A stretch of 64,000 bases of DNA from Bacteroidales bacterium UBA3290. Its GTDB lineage: Bacteria; Bacteroidota; Bacteroidia; Bacteroidales; UBA932. Location of the stretch: NCBI GenBank assembly GCA_002361615.1, contig DETK01000019.1:38782-102781 (forward strand), in the 5' to 3' direction. This document shows positions 39,184 through 47,368 of this stretch, piece by piece. Each line of letters opens with the position of its first letter. The first letter of the stretch is position 1. Under the pieces are notes generated by a model. The model was not told the DNA's origin. It made no database searches and saw only the letters and a program-made list of their open reading frames with translations. Both the position numbers and the translations under genes were made by a program.

Positions 39184-40656
39184 TTAAAAACCTCCTCTGA
39201 GGACCTTGTAGAGGCCATACCGGGGGCTATCTTCCTCCCTGTCAATCCGATATCCAGTTTTCGGGGTAGCTTTGGTCGAAACTGCCTGCGAGGAGCGTGT
39301 AATGGCAGGCCAGGTGCCTGAAACCATGTGCGTCAGACAGGCCCGGATGTTCTCTTCCTCGACGCCGAAATCGTGGAAGACGTCGTCGGGACGGTATTTG
39401 TCGGGGATGAAACCGTCGTAGGGAATCGCTTCACCTGCCGAATTCTGGTTGAAGAAGGCGATGGGCAGGAAAACCCACTGCAGCTTGCTGAAATCTCCAT
39501 CCAGATAGGCTTCGTAATCCTCGTTCGAGCCAGGATACATCAGGACATACATACCGTTGGGCTTGCCATAGGTCGTATCGCCCACCATCTGCAGCTTGTC
39601 GCCCATATAGGGCCGCAGGCCGTTGATGACCATCTCGCTGGCGGAGGCCGATCCAGGACCGACGATGAAATAGATGCGGTCCGGACGAAGCGCATTCTCG
39701 TTGCTCTTGACAATGGAAGTGTTCTCCTCGTCGGAGAAGGACTTGTCGAGGCTGGCCAGATAGCTGTTGTGCTTGCGGACGACATAGGGTTTCCCGACCG
39801 CATCGGCGGGAGCCAGGCAATCCATCAGCAGCTGGCTGGCGCGTGAATCGCCACCGCCGTTGTAGCGCAGGTCCACGATCAGCTTCTTGACTCCGGCGCT
39901 GCGGAAAGTGGTCATCGCCTCGGTGATGTCATCGAGGAAATTGGCCTTGAAGGCCATATAGAGGAAATAGCCCACCGGCTCGGTAAGCCCCGGGAAATCG
40001 CCAGGCTGGAAAACACGGGTTATCAATGAGGTACGCGTAGAGAGTGACTGCGCCATCGAGGCCGTGAAAGTGGTGTCGCGGCCATCCTTGAGCCGGAAGG
40101 TCAGATTCTGGGGGGACTTGTAGTAATTCTTCTGGAAATACTGGAGTTTCTCGTTCGTGAAGCCCGTTTCGTCTTCCTGGACGCTGACACCGTTGATGTG
40201 GGTGAGCTGGGCGCCGCGGGTGACGCCGTAGCGCTCGAGCGGGGAGCCGGGCCAGACATACCGCACACGCAAATTGTAGTCGTTATAATATTCGTAAGCC
40301 TGTCCCAGGCTGATGCCCCAGGTGCCGGAGATGACGCCGGTCTCATCGGAGATGTATTCTTCTTTGTCGCACATCCAGCTCCAGCGGTCCTCCCTGTAGA
40401 GCATCCTGTCGAAGAAATCGTAGATGTTGTAGTCGTATGGCTTGAGGGTGGCGTTGCGGTCCTTCACTTCGTCCCGCCAGAAGTAATAGACGTCCATATA
40501 CTGCTTGCGGAGGAAGGATTTGGCTGCGTAATCGGGATCGGCGTCGATCTTCTGCTGCTCCTCGTCCGGAATGGGATCCCCGCAACCCTGGAAGAGGCAG
40601 GATGCGGAAAGGAGTGCCATAATAAGAAGGATTCCGGGTATACGGTTGACTTTCAT
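39184..40656 (-). CDS. S41-family (C-terminal processing) peptidase lipoprotein
   Basis: 490 residues from ATG 40654-40656 (MKVNRIPGILLIMALLSASC). A PDZ-like region is visible at VWPGSPLERYGVTRGAQLTH INGVSV (about 130-160). The S41 core follows: KKLIVDLRYNGGGDSRASQL, then the Ser in VGPGSASASEMVINGLRPYM (about residue 338) and the Lys in DTTYGKPNGMYV. Predicted periplasmic or outer-membrane-anchored protease. The upstream antisense frame to 41205 is rejected. Divergent from the AGCS symporter through a shared palindromic promoter. Confidence 0.9.
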   Translation of the reverse strand: MKVNRIPGILLIMALLSASCLFQGCGDPIPDEEQQKIDADPDYAAKSFLRKQYMDVYYFWRDEVKDRNATLKPYDYNIYDFFDRMLYREDRWSWMCDKEEYISDETGVISGTWGISLGQAYEYYNDYNLRVRYVWPGSPLERYGVTRGAQLTHINGVSVQEDETGFTNEKLQYFQKNYYKSPQNLTFRLKDGRDTTFTASMAQSLSTRTSLITRVFQPGDFPGLTEPVGYFLYMAFKANFLDDITEAMTTFRSAGVKKLIVDLRYNGGGDSRASQLLMDCLAPADAVGKPYVVRKHNSYLASLDKSFSDEENTSIVKSNENALRPDRIYFIVGPGSASASEMVINGLRPYMGDKLQMVGDTTYGKPNGMYVLMYPGSNEDYEAYLDGDFSKLQWVFLPIAFFNQNSAGEAIPYDGFIPDKYRPDDVFHDFGVEEENIRACLTHMVSGTWPAITRSSQAVSTKATPKTGYRIDREEDSPRYGLYKVLRGGF

Positions 40657-40672
40657 TTTCACGCTCAATTTG

Positions 40673-40690
40673 TTATCTTTGCAAAGATAA
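40673..40690. promoter_or_regulatory. Perfect 18-bp palindrome formed by two back-to-back -7 elements
   Basis: TTATCTTTGCAAAGATAA holds TATCTTTG on the plus strand (40674-40681) for the symporter and on the minus strand (40689-40682) for the S41 peptidase. The two elements touch, so polymerase could occupy only one at a time. Confidence 0.7.
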
Positions 40691-40702
40691 AGATTTTTTT
40701 CC

Positions 40703-42091
40703 ATGCAATCCATCTCCTCCGTCATCGAAAGCATCTCCACGGCTGTCTGGGGCTGGCCCATGATCATCCTGCTGCTGGGCACACATATCTTTATGACGAT
40801 CCGCCTGAGATTCCCGCAGCTGAGCGTCGGCAAGGCGATCCGGCTCTCCATCACCAAGGACAAGCATTCCCACGGCGACGTGAGCCAGTTCGGCGCACTG
40901 GCCACGGCTCTGGCCGCAACCATCGGCACGGGCAACATCGTCGGCGTGGCAACGGCCGTTGCCCTGGGTGGCCCGGGTGCCGTTCTCTGGTGCTGGATCA
41001 CCGGTGTCTTCGGCATGGCCACCAAATATTCGGAAGGCCTGCTGGCGGTCAAATACCGTGTCAAGACCAAGGACGGAAGGATTCTCGGCGGACCGATGTT
41101 CGCCCTGGAAAGAGGTCTCCACGCCAAATGGCTGGCCATCCTGTTCGCCGTCGTCACGGCCATCGCCGCCTTCGGCATCGGCAACACGGTGCAGGCCAAT
41201 TCCATCTCGCTGCTCCTCAGTGAGACCTACGGCATCTCGCAGTACCTGATCGGCGTCATCCTCGCCGTCCTGGTGTTGCTGGTCATCGTCTTCGGTGTGA
41301 AAGGCATCGCAAAAGTCTGTTCGACGCTAGTCCCGTTCATGGCCGCCTTCTATGTGCTGGGATGCCTGGTGATCCTGGGCATGAACTGGCCGTACCTGGG
41401 CGAGAGCATCCGGCTCATCTGCCGCTCGGCCTTCACAGCCCGCGCGGCCGGTGGCGGTTTTGTCGGCTCGACCGTCCTGATCGCCTGCCGCTTCGGTATC
41501 GCCCGCGGTCTGTTCTCCAACGAGTCTGGTCTCGGTTCCGCCCCGATCGTGGCGGCCGCGGCCCAGACCCGCAATCCTGTCCGTCAGGCGCTGGTATCCT
41601 CCACCGGAACATTCTGGGATACCGTGGTGGTATGTGCCATTACCGGACTGGTGCTGGTCAGCAGCATCGTGGCGCATCCCGATATCGACTGTACGCAGGG
41701 CGCAGCCCTGACCAAGGCGGCCTTCGACAAGCTTCCGCTCATCGGCCCGATCATCCTGTCGGTCGGCATCGTCACTTTCGCCTTCTCGACGATTCTAGGC
41801 TGGTCGTATTATGGCGAACGCGCCGTCGAATACCTGGCCGGACACAATCCGAAGACAGCCCGGATCATTACCGGCATCTACCGCACCCTCTTCGTGGCCG
41901 CCGTCTTCTTCGGCTCGGTGATGAGCCTCTCGGTGGTCTGGAACCTGGCCGATATCGCCAACGCGATGATGGCGATTCCGAACCTGATCGCCATCCTGCT
42001 GCTCAGCGGGGTGATCGTACGGGAAACCCGGAAATATCTGTGGGAAAACCGGCTCGACGAGGAAAGCGACGAGACGCCGCCTACTTTATGA
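40703..42091 (+). CDS. Sodium:alanine symporter (AGCS family)
   Basis: 462-residue inner-membrane transporter with about 10-11 spans. AGCS signatures: ALAATIGTGNIVGVATAVAL, GGPGAVLWCWITGVFGMATK, and GLFSNESGLGSAPIVAAAAQ. Probably takes up alanine or glycine with Na+. Divergent from the S41 peptidase. Its last 11 bases overlap the convergent FtsB-like gene. Confidence 0.95.
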   Translation: MQSISSVIESISTAVWGWPMIILLLGTHIFMTIRLRFPQLSVGKAIRLSITKDKHSHGDVSQFGALATALAATIGTGNIVGVATAVALGGPGAVLWCWITGVFGMATKYSEGLLAVKYRVKTKDGRILGGPMFALERGLHAKWLAILFAVVTAIAAFGIGNTVQANSISLLLSETYGISQYLIGVILAVLVLLVIVFGVKGIAKVCSTLVPFMAAFYVLGCLVILGMNWPYLGESIRLICRSAFTARAAGGGFVGSTVLIACRFGIARGLFSNESGLGSAPIVAAAAQTRNPVRQALVSSTGTFWDTVVVCAITGLVLVSSIVAHPDIDCTQGAALTKAAFDKLPLIGPIILSVGIVTFAFSTILGWSYYGERAVEYLAGHNPKTARIITGIYRTLFVAAVFFGSVMSLSVVWNLADIANAMMAIPNLIAILLLSGVIVRETRKYLWENRLDEESDETPPTL

Positions 42092-42407
42092 CGTACACGT
42101 CTTCTCCGTCCTTGTGATAGAAATACTCTTCGCGGGCGAACTTTTCCAGGGAGTCGCGCTCTGACTGGAGCTGTTCGAGTTTGCGGTCCATCTTCGTGAT
42201 TTCCCGTTCATAGAATTCCATCTGCTGCCGCTGGTTGCGGAGCGTGATCCGGGAACGGATCATCTGCCCCACGTTGTTGGTGTCGAGGAAGCAGATGTAG
42301 ACCAGGAAAATGAAGCCGACGATGAAGTACTTGTTGAGCAGTACCTTACCGACGGGATGCTGTTTCCACTGGCTGATTTTTTCCTTGACCGGGGTAAAGA
42401 AGGACAT
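42081..42407 (-). CDS. FtsB/DivIC-like septum formation initiator
   Basis: 108 residues from ATG 42405-42407. One membrane span (KYFIVGFIFLVYICFLD, about 26-42) followed by a leucine-rich coiled coil (NQRQQMEFYEREITKMDRKL) and the short conserved AREEYFYHKDGEDVYVIK. This is the standard DivIC/FtsB layout: divisome bridging protein, coil in the periplasm. The long upstream frame is antisense to the CPBP gene and rejected. Confidence 0.87.
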   Translation of the reverse strand: MSFFTPVKEKISQWKQHPVGKVLLNKYFIVGFIFLVYICFLDTNNVGQMIRSRITLRNQRQQMEFYEREITKMDRKLEQLQSERDSLEKFAREEYFYHKDGEDVYVIK

Positions 42408-42424
42408 GGCTTCGGATGTTTTCA

Positions 42425-42445
42425 CAAAAATAATGATTATTTTTG
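42425..42445. promoter_or_regulatory. Divergent -7 elements for FtsB-like and CPBP genes
   Basis: TATTTTTG on the minus strand (42432-42425) and on the plus strand (42438-42445), only five bases apart. The plus start would be close to the CPBP ATG (42450), implying little or no leader. Confidence 0.45.
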
Positions 42446-42449
42446 ACGA

Positions 42450-43286
42450 ATGATTCAAGAATTGAAATATTACAAGCCCACGCTCGGCCAATCCTGGTGG
42501 CTGGTCCTGCTGATCCTTGTCGGCAGCCTCGTGGGAGGCGGGATTGCTCTTTTCTGGAGCAGCGTTCCCCAGTCGCTGTCCTATTTCATCATGATGATGG
42601 TACCCCTGCTCTGGTGTGTCATGAAAGGCCGTCTGGCTGAGCAGGCCGGGGTCCGTCCGCTGGCCATCCACGCGCCGCATTATGGAAAACTGCCCGCCTG
42701 GGTGTTCTTCGTGCTCGCCGGCATCGCCTTGATTGCCGTTTCTTTCCTGGTCGAACCCCTGGCCAACCTCATCCCGATGCCCGACAGCATCAAGGCCATC
42801 TTTGAAAAGGCCTTCGTGGAATCCACGCTGTGGGACATGGTCGTCTCGACCTGCATCCTGGCGCCGCTGCTCGAAGAACTGCTCTGCCGCGGCATCATGC
42901 TGCGCGGGATGCTCCCGCGAATGAAGCCCGGCAAGGCCATCTTTTGGTCCGCCCTGCTCTTCGCCGTGATGCACATGAATCCCTGGCAGGCAATTCCGGC
43001 CTTCCTGATCGGCCTGCTGATGGGCTGGATCTACTGGCGGACCCACAGCCTGTGGGCCACCATCTTCCTGCACTGCCTCAACAATTCCCTGTCGACGGTC
43101 CTTTCCCGCGTGATGCCCGACGTTTCGATCGAAGCCAGCTGGAAAGACATCCTTCCTTCGAATATCTACTGGCTCTGCTATGCCGGCGCTGCCGTGCTGC
43201 TGGCAGTCATCCTCTATATCCTGCATGAAAAAACTCTATCCCCTCAAATTTCGTCCCCAGTGGATGCCGAAGGCCTGGGGCGGTGA
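42450..43286 (+). CDS. CPBP-family intramembrane protease
   Basis: 278 residues, about seven to eight spans. The CPBP/Abi glutamic protease motifs are present: EELLCRGIMLRGML (motif 1, paired Glu and Arg), FAVMHMNPWQAIPAFLIGLL (motif 2, His), and TIFLHCLNN (motif 3, His and Asn). Substrate unknown; relatives act in CAAX processing, bacteriocin immunity or envelope signalling. The manA gene starts 62 bases inside its 3' end in another frame. Confidence 0.9.
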   Translation: MIQELKYYKPTLGQSWWLVLLILVGSLVGGGIALFWSSVPQSLSYFIMMMVPLLWCVMKGRLAEQAGVRPLAIHAPHYGKLPAWVFFVLAGIALIAVSFLVEPLANLIPMPDSIKAIFEKAFVESTLWDMVVSTCILAPLLEELLCRGIMLRGMLPRMKPGKAIFWSALLFAVMHMNPWQAIPAFLIGLLMGWIYWRTHSLWATIFLHCLNNSLSTVLSRVMPDVSIEASWKDILPSNIYWLCYAGAAVLLAVILYILHEKTLSPQISSPVDAEGLGR

Positions 43287-44226
43287 ATACTGGGACCTCT
43301 GCGGCTTCGAAGATGCCGCTTCCGTGGTCTCGGAAGGCTATCTGGCTGAAAACGACCTTCCCGATATCCTGGAAACCTACCTGGGCGACCTGGTGGGCGA
43401 CGAGATTTTCGAATGGCACAATCTCTATTTCCCCCTGCTGATCAAACGCCTGGTCGTGAAAGACCGCCTGTCGGTACAGGTCCATCCTGACGATGCGGTC
43501 GCTGCCGAGCGGTTCGGGGAGTACGGCAAGACCGAATTCTGGTACGTCCTGGAAGCGGAGCCGGACGCCCGCATCTGGATGGGCTTCAAGGAAGACACCG
43601 ACGCAGGTGCCCTTTACAAGGCCTGCCAGGAAGGAACCGCCGAGCAGCTGCTCAACGCCTATGCTCCCAAACCGGGCGACTGCTTCTTCATCCCGACAGG
43701 CACCGTCCATGCGGCGGGCGGCGGGCTGAAGATCGCCGAGATCCAGGAAGCCTCCGATATGACCTTCCGCCTCTACGACTGGGGCCGGGAATTCAACCCC
43801 GCCACCCGCCGCCAGATGCATCTCGACGAAGCGCTCGACAGCATCAACTACCGCAAATACGACGAAGCCGCCTGCAGCTGCCATCTGGAAACCGATCCCA
43901 AAGTGGCTGCCGGAACGGACGACCGGGTCCGCGTCCTGGTCGAAGATCCTCACTTCATCCTCACCAGCCTGTCACTTACCGCGCCCGCCAAGGTTCCGAT
44001 GGAAGATTTCAAGAGTTGTGTCGTGCTGCAGTGCCTGTCTGGATCGATGAATGTGGAAACCGACGGCGCAACCTTCCCGCTCGCAGCCGGCGAGACGATG
44101 CTCCTCCCCGCTTCGCTTGAAGACGTGATGCTTATCCCCGACGCCTGCGGCGTCCACCTCCTGCAGGCCCATCTCCCTCAACCTCCCAAGGACGACGTTT
44201 ACGACGGCCCCGAACCGGAAGCGTAG
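43225..44226 (+). CDS. manA: Mannose-6-phosphate isomerase, class I
   Basis: Interconverts fructose-6-P and mannose-6-P, feeding GDP-mannose synthesis or mannose use. 333 residues from ATG 43225 (MKKLYPLKFRPQWMPKAWGG). Zinc ligands are visible: Gln/His in LSVQVHPDD, Glu in KTEFWYVLEAEP, His in PTGTVHAAGGGLKIAEIQEA. The last codons and stop lie within the arm of the 216-bp inverted-repeat element. Could use mannose released by the GH92 enzyme, but the two genes are 18 kb apart. Confidence 0.95.
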   Translation: MKKLYPLKFRPQWMPKAWGGEYWDLCGFEDAASVVSEGYLAENDLPDILETYLGDLVGDEIFEWHNLYFPLLIKRLVVKDRLSVQVHPDDAVAAERFGEYGKTEFWYVLEAEPDARIWMGFKEDTDAGALYKACQEGTAEQLLNAYAPKPGDCFFIPTGTVHAAGGGLKIAEIQEASDMTFRLYDWGREFNPATRRQMHLDEALDSINYRKYDEAACSCHLETDPKVAAGTDDRVRVLVEDPHFILTSLSLTAPAKVPMEDFKSCVVLQCLSGSMNVETDGATFPLAAGETMLLPASLEDVMLIPDACGVHLLQAHLPQPPKDDVYDGPEPEA

Positions 44227-44435
44227 CCGGAAGGGTTTTAGATGAAAAACCCATGGCCGCCCGCGCCTTCAGGCGCTAGTGGAGGCCGCAAGGGCCGGCA
44301 ATTTGGAATAGGAGGCCGTAACGGAGGGGTTTGGGGCAGCGCCCCAGTAACTCAGATATGGGAGGGGCCCAAGCTTGCTTGGGAGGGATGGAGCGAAGCG
44401 GAAGGTTTTTCAGCTAAAACCCTTCCAGCTACGCT
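44220..44435. repeat. 216-bp structured inverted-repeat element
   Basis: The ends are 32-bp inverted repeats (44220-44251 and 44404-44435) with two mismatches. Between them are smaller hairpins: GCGCC-TTCA-GGCGC near 44263, GGGGC-AGC-GCCCC near 44334, and CCCAAG-CTTG-CTTGGG near 44368. As RNA it would fold into a long stem with a branched head. It supplies the manA stop codon (TAG 44224-44226). No coding frame was found inside. It could be a MITE-like element or a structured 3' UTR; no target-site duplication was seen. Confidence 0.75.
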
Positions 44436-44448
44436 GTAGGCAAGACAA

Positions 44449-45780
44449 TTATTGCTTCACGAATTCGACGCGACGGTTCTTGGCGCGGCCTTCGTCGGTG
44501 GCGTTGTCGGCGATGGGTTCGTGGGCGCCTTTGCCGACGGCAGTCAGACGCGAAGCGTCGATGCCGTTGGCCACGAGGGCGGCCACGATGGCCTCGGCGC
44601 GCTTCTGGGAGAGCGGATCGTTGACAGCGTCGGAGCCCGTGTTGTCACAGTGACCCTGGACTTCGAAGTGGATCGACGGATCGTCCTTCATGATTTTCGT
44701 AATACGGTTGATCTCGCCGGTCGATTCGGGTTTGATCGTAGCCTTGCCGGTATCGAAGGTGATCGCGTAAGTCACGATCTTGCCGTCGGAAGCCAGACGG
44801 TCGTACAACGGCACGGCACCCTTGGCGATGCGGACGTTCTTGATGAAATGCGTGCGGGGAGCATCGCTGTTGCATTCGATGGTCAGCCATTTGGGGGCAT
44901 TCATGTTGGGAATGTTGATGACCCGCTGCTCGTCGACATAGACTTTCAGCGCCCGTTTGTTGAAAGACACGGCGATGTGATGCCATTTTTCAAATTCGAT
45001 GTTGCGCAGGTCATATTCACCCGACCGCCAGTCTTCACCGACTTTCCACCAATAACGAACGACTTTGTCATCCGTCATCTGGTTCCTGTCGACATCGGTC
45101 TGCGATTCCAGCCTGAACTCGAAAACGTTTTCCCTCCAGTTCTGACTGATATCATCGGTACCCTCCAGCCTGAACTTTGCCTCGGACCACCCGTGAAGGT
45201 CCGCACCGTTCTCCTCTTCCCAGATTTTCTCGTGGATGAAGTAGGCGTCGAACTCGAAGGTGAACTGCTCCGTGAGATAGGGCTTGTTCTCATTGAACAG
45301 CGGGGTGATGATGGCATCCTGATAATTGAGGCACTTCTCGCCGTTGATCTCGACAATCTCCGCATTTCCCTTGAAGATATCCCACCGGGACGGGAACTCA
45401 CCGAGCTGCTCGTTTTCCATCGTATCTTCAAAGATGATCTCATCGCCGGCGACGAAATCGTAGTTGTTCCATTTCATCTGGGCGCCTTTCTTCACCTCCT
45501 TCTGCGGAGCGGCAGCTTCTTCCGGCACAGCCATCTCATCCGGAACGACATCCCGGGCCTGCTGCTGATTCTGTTGTTGATTCTGCTGCTGGTTGTTTTT
45601 CTTGTCTTTTCCCAATTTCCCGTTGAGCAGGTCGTTGACGCCCTTCTCAACTTTGTTGCCGATGTTCTGTTCGGCAGCGTTTTTCGCCCGGTTCTTGAGC
45701 CGGTTGAGCACATCACTCTGGGCATAGGCACCGCTGCAGACCAGCAGCAGCGCGGTTAACAGCAATACGAGCTTTTTCAT
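44449..45780 (-). CDS. OmpA-family outer-membrane/peptidoglycan-associated protein
   Basis: 443 residues from ATG 45778-45780; signal peptide MKKLVLLLTALLLVCSGAYA. A short coiled stretch and a Gln/Asn linker (NNQQQNQQQNQQQ) precede a concanavalin-like beta domain (about 125-310, WHHIAVSFNKRALKVYVDEQ). The C-terminal 120 residues are an OmpA/MotB domain: ITFDTGKATIKPESTGEINR, FEVQGHCDNTGSDAVNDPLS, KRAEAIVAALVANGID, NRRVEF. The LamG-like region suggests glycan contact on the surface while OmpA holds peptidoglycan; this is inference. Confidence 0.9.
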   Translation of the reverse strand: MKKLVLLLTALLLVCSGAYAQSDVLNRLKNRAKNAAEQNIGNKVEKGVNDLLNGKLGKDKKNNQQQNQQQNQQQARDVVPDEMAVPEEAAAPQKEVKKGAQMKWNNYDFVAGDEIIFEDTMENEQLGEFPSRWDIFKGNAEIVEINGEKCLNYQDAIITPLFNENKPYLTEQFTFEFDAYFIHEKIWEEENGADLHGWSEAKFRLEGTDDISQNWRENVFEFRLESQTDVDRNQMTDDKVVRYWWKVGEDWRSGEYDLRNIEFEKWHHIAVSFNKRALKVYVDEQRVINIPNMNAPKWLTIECNSDAPRTHFIKNVRIAKGAVPLYDRLASDGKIVTYAITFDTGKATIKPESTGEINRITKIMKDDPSIHFEVQGHCDNTGSDAVNDPLSQKRAEAIVAALVANGIDASRLTAVGKGAHEPIADNATDEGRAKNRRVEFVKQ

Positions 45781-45857
45781 ATCGGTAAAACTTTGATTTT
45801 CGTGGGGTTGCATTCCTACGCAAAGCTAATAATAAATATTGAAAATGCAAAAGACAA

Positions 45858-45904
45858 GATTCCCGGTCAAGCCGGGAAGGACGGGAGAGTCAAGCCGGGA
45901 AGGA
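45858..45904. repeat. Palindromic repeat cluster at the cca 3' end
   Basis: A full copy begins GATTCCCGGTCAAGCCGGGA at 45858 (to 45885), followed by a half copy GTCAAGCCGGGAAGGA (45889-45904). The half copy supplies the last codons and TGA stop of cca. Confidence 0.8.
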
Positions 45905-47299
45905 GACCAGACCGAGTTCGGCGGCCTTTTGTTCCATCAGGGCGTAGGCGGCGTCGAATTCGTTGGGGATGATGCCGTCGAGGATGGCTTCCTTGACGGC
46001 CTCCTTGATGACACCGACCTGGCGGCAGGGCGGGAGATGGTATTTCTCCATGATGAGCTCGCCCGTGATGGGATTCTTGAAGTTGCGGACGGCGTCCTTG
46101 GCCTCGACCTCGACGAGTTTCTCCTTCACGTGGTCGTACTGCTTCTTGAAGCGCTCCACCTTCTGCTCGTTGGCCGAGGTGATGTCGGCCTTGCAGAGGA
46201 TCATCAGGTCATCGATGTCGTCGCCGGCGTCGAACAGCAGGCGGCGGACCGCCGAATCGGTAACCTCGTCGGTGACCAGCGCCACGGGACGCATGTGGAG
46301 CGAGACCATCTTCTGGACATACTTCATGTCGTCGGTCTGGGACATCTTGAGTTTGTTGAAGATGCCCTTGACCATTTTCGATCCCACGTACTCGTGGCCG
46401 TGGAAAGTCCAGCCCGTACCGGGCTCCCAGTGTTTGGTGGGTGCCTTGCCGATATCGTGCAGCAGCGCGGCCCAGCGGAGCCAGAGATTGTCGCTGGCGG
46501 CGGCCACGTTGTCGAGCACCTGGAGGGAGTGCCGGAAATTGTCCTTGTGGCCGCGGCCTTCCACCGTCTCCACGCCCTTGAGATTGGCAAGCGCCGGCAG
46601 GATGGCAGGCAGCAGCTCACATTCGTCGAGCAGCAGGAAGCCCGTCGAGGGCTTCGGCGTGCGCATGATCTTGTTCAGCTCGTCGGCGACCCGTTCCCAA
46701 GAAAGAATCTCCAGCCGGTCTTTGTTGCGCCGGATGGAGGCGATGGATTCCGGTACGATGGTGAAGCCCAGCTGCGTGGCGAAACGGATGGCCCGCAGCA
46801 TGCGGAGCGGGTCGTCACTGTAGGTTGTGTCCGGATCGAGCGGCGTGCGGATCAGGCCTTCGTTGAGATCGCGGATGCCGCCGAAGGGATCGACCAGGGC
46901 GCCGTAGTCGGCTTCCTGCAGGCTGAAAGCCATGGCATTGATCGTGAAATCGCGGCGCTGCTGGTCTTCCTCCAGCGTACCGTCTTCCACGATGGGCTTG
47001 CGGGAATTGGCGCGGTAAGATTCGCGGCGGGCGCCGACGAACTCGACTTCCATATCCTTCCAACGGAGCATCGCCGTGCCGAAATTCCGGAACACGGACA
47101 CTTTGGTACGCAGCTTTTCGGCCACGGCCTCCGCCAGCGCGATGCCGCTGCCCTCGACCACGATGTCGATGTCGTTGTTGGGGCGCTGCAGGAAGAAATC
47201 GCGCACGTAGCCACCGATGACGAAGGCACGTACGCCCTGTTCGCGCGCAATCTGCGACACGACATCGAAAACTTTTCCTTTCAGCGCCTGAGCAAACAT
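45890..47299 (-). CDS. cca: CCA tRNA nucleotidyltransferase with HD domain
   Basis: Adds or repairs the 3' CCA of tRNAs. 469 residues from ATG 47297-47299 (MFAQALKGKVFDVVSQIARE). Class II nucleotidyltransferase head: VIGGYVRDFFLQRPNNDIDI with DxD, RRDFTINAMAFSLQEADYGA, and DPLRMLRAIRFATQLGF. The HD domain begins near residue 250 (LRWAALLHDIGKAPTKHW, GHEYVGSKMVK) and could act as a phosphohydrolase. Its last three residues (FPA) and stop are encoded by a palindromic repeat, so the tail was altered by repeat insertion. Divergent from holA. Confidence 0.95.
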   Translation of the reverse strand: MFAQALKGKVFDVVSQIAREQGVRAFVIGGYVRDFFLQRPNNDIDIVVEGSGIALAEAVAEKLRTKVSVFRNFGTAMLRWKDMEVEFVGARRESYRANSRKPIVEDGTLEEDQQRRDFTINAMAFSLQEADYGALVDPFGGIRDLNEGLIRTPLDPDTTYSDDPLRMLRAIRFATQLGFTIVPESIASIRRNKDRLEILSWERVADELNKIMRTPKPSTGFLLLDECELLPAILPALANLKGVETVEGRGHKDNFRHSLQVLDNVAAASDNLWLRWAALLHDIGKAPTKHWEPGTGWTFHGHEYVGSKMVKGIFNKLKMSQTDDMKYVQKMVSLHMRPVALVTDEVTDSAVRRLLFDAGDDIDDLMILCKADITSANEQKVERFKKQYDHVKEKLVEVEAKDAVRNFKNPITGELIMEKYHLPPCRQVGVIKEAVKEAILDGIIPNEFDAAYALMEQKAAELGLVSFPA

Positions 47300-47303
47300 A
47301 GTG

Positions 47304-47311
47304 CAAATATA
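47304..47311 (-). promoter_or_regulatory. -7 element for cca
   Basis: Minus-strand TATATTTG (47311-47304), 4 bases before the ATG, implying a leaderless or nearly leaderless mRNA. The palindromic repeat starts 6 bases upstream. Confidence 0.55.
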
Positions 47312-47316
47312 CAAAA

Positions 47317-47342
47317 GATTCCCGGTCACGCCGGGAATGACG
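47317..47342. repeat. Palindromic repeat inside the cca/holA divergent promoter
   Basis: GATTCCCGGTCACGCCGGGA then ATGACG; arms TTCCCGG/CCGGGAA. It occupies the place where the -33 elements of both promoters would lie. Confidence 0.85.
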
Positions 47343-47353
47343 TTTTTTATTCG

Positions 47354-47361
47354 TACATTTG
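47354..47361 (+). promoter_or_regulatory. -7 element for holA
   Basis: TACATTTG, 7 bases before the holA ATG; no TTTG at 19-base spacing because the palindromic repeat is there. Confidence 0.5.
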
Positions 47362-47368
47362 TGGAGTT

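Noticed and set aside
45839..47368. Upstream extension of the holA frame through cca antisense
   Set aside because: HolA starts at 47369 with a family-like N-terminus and a -7 element just upstream; the extension is a shadow of cca.
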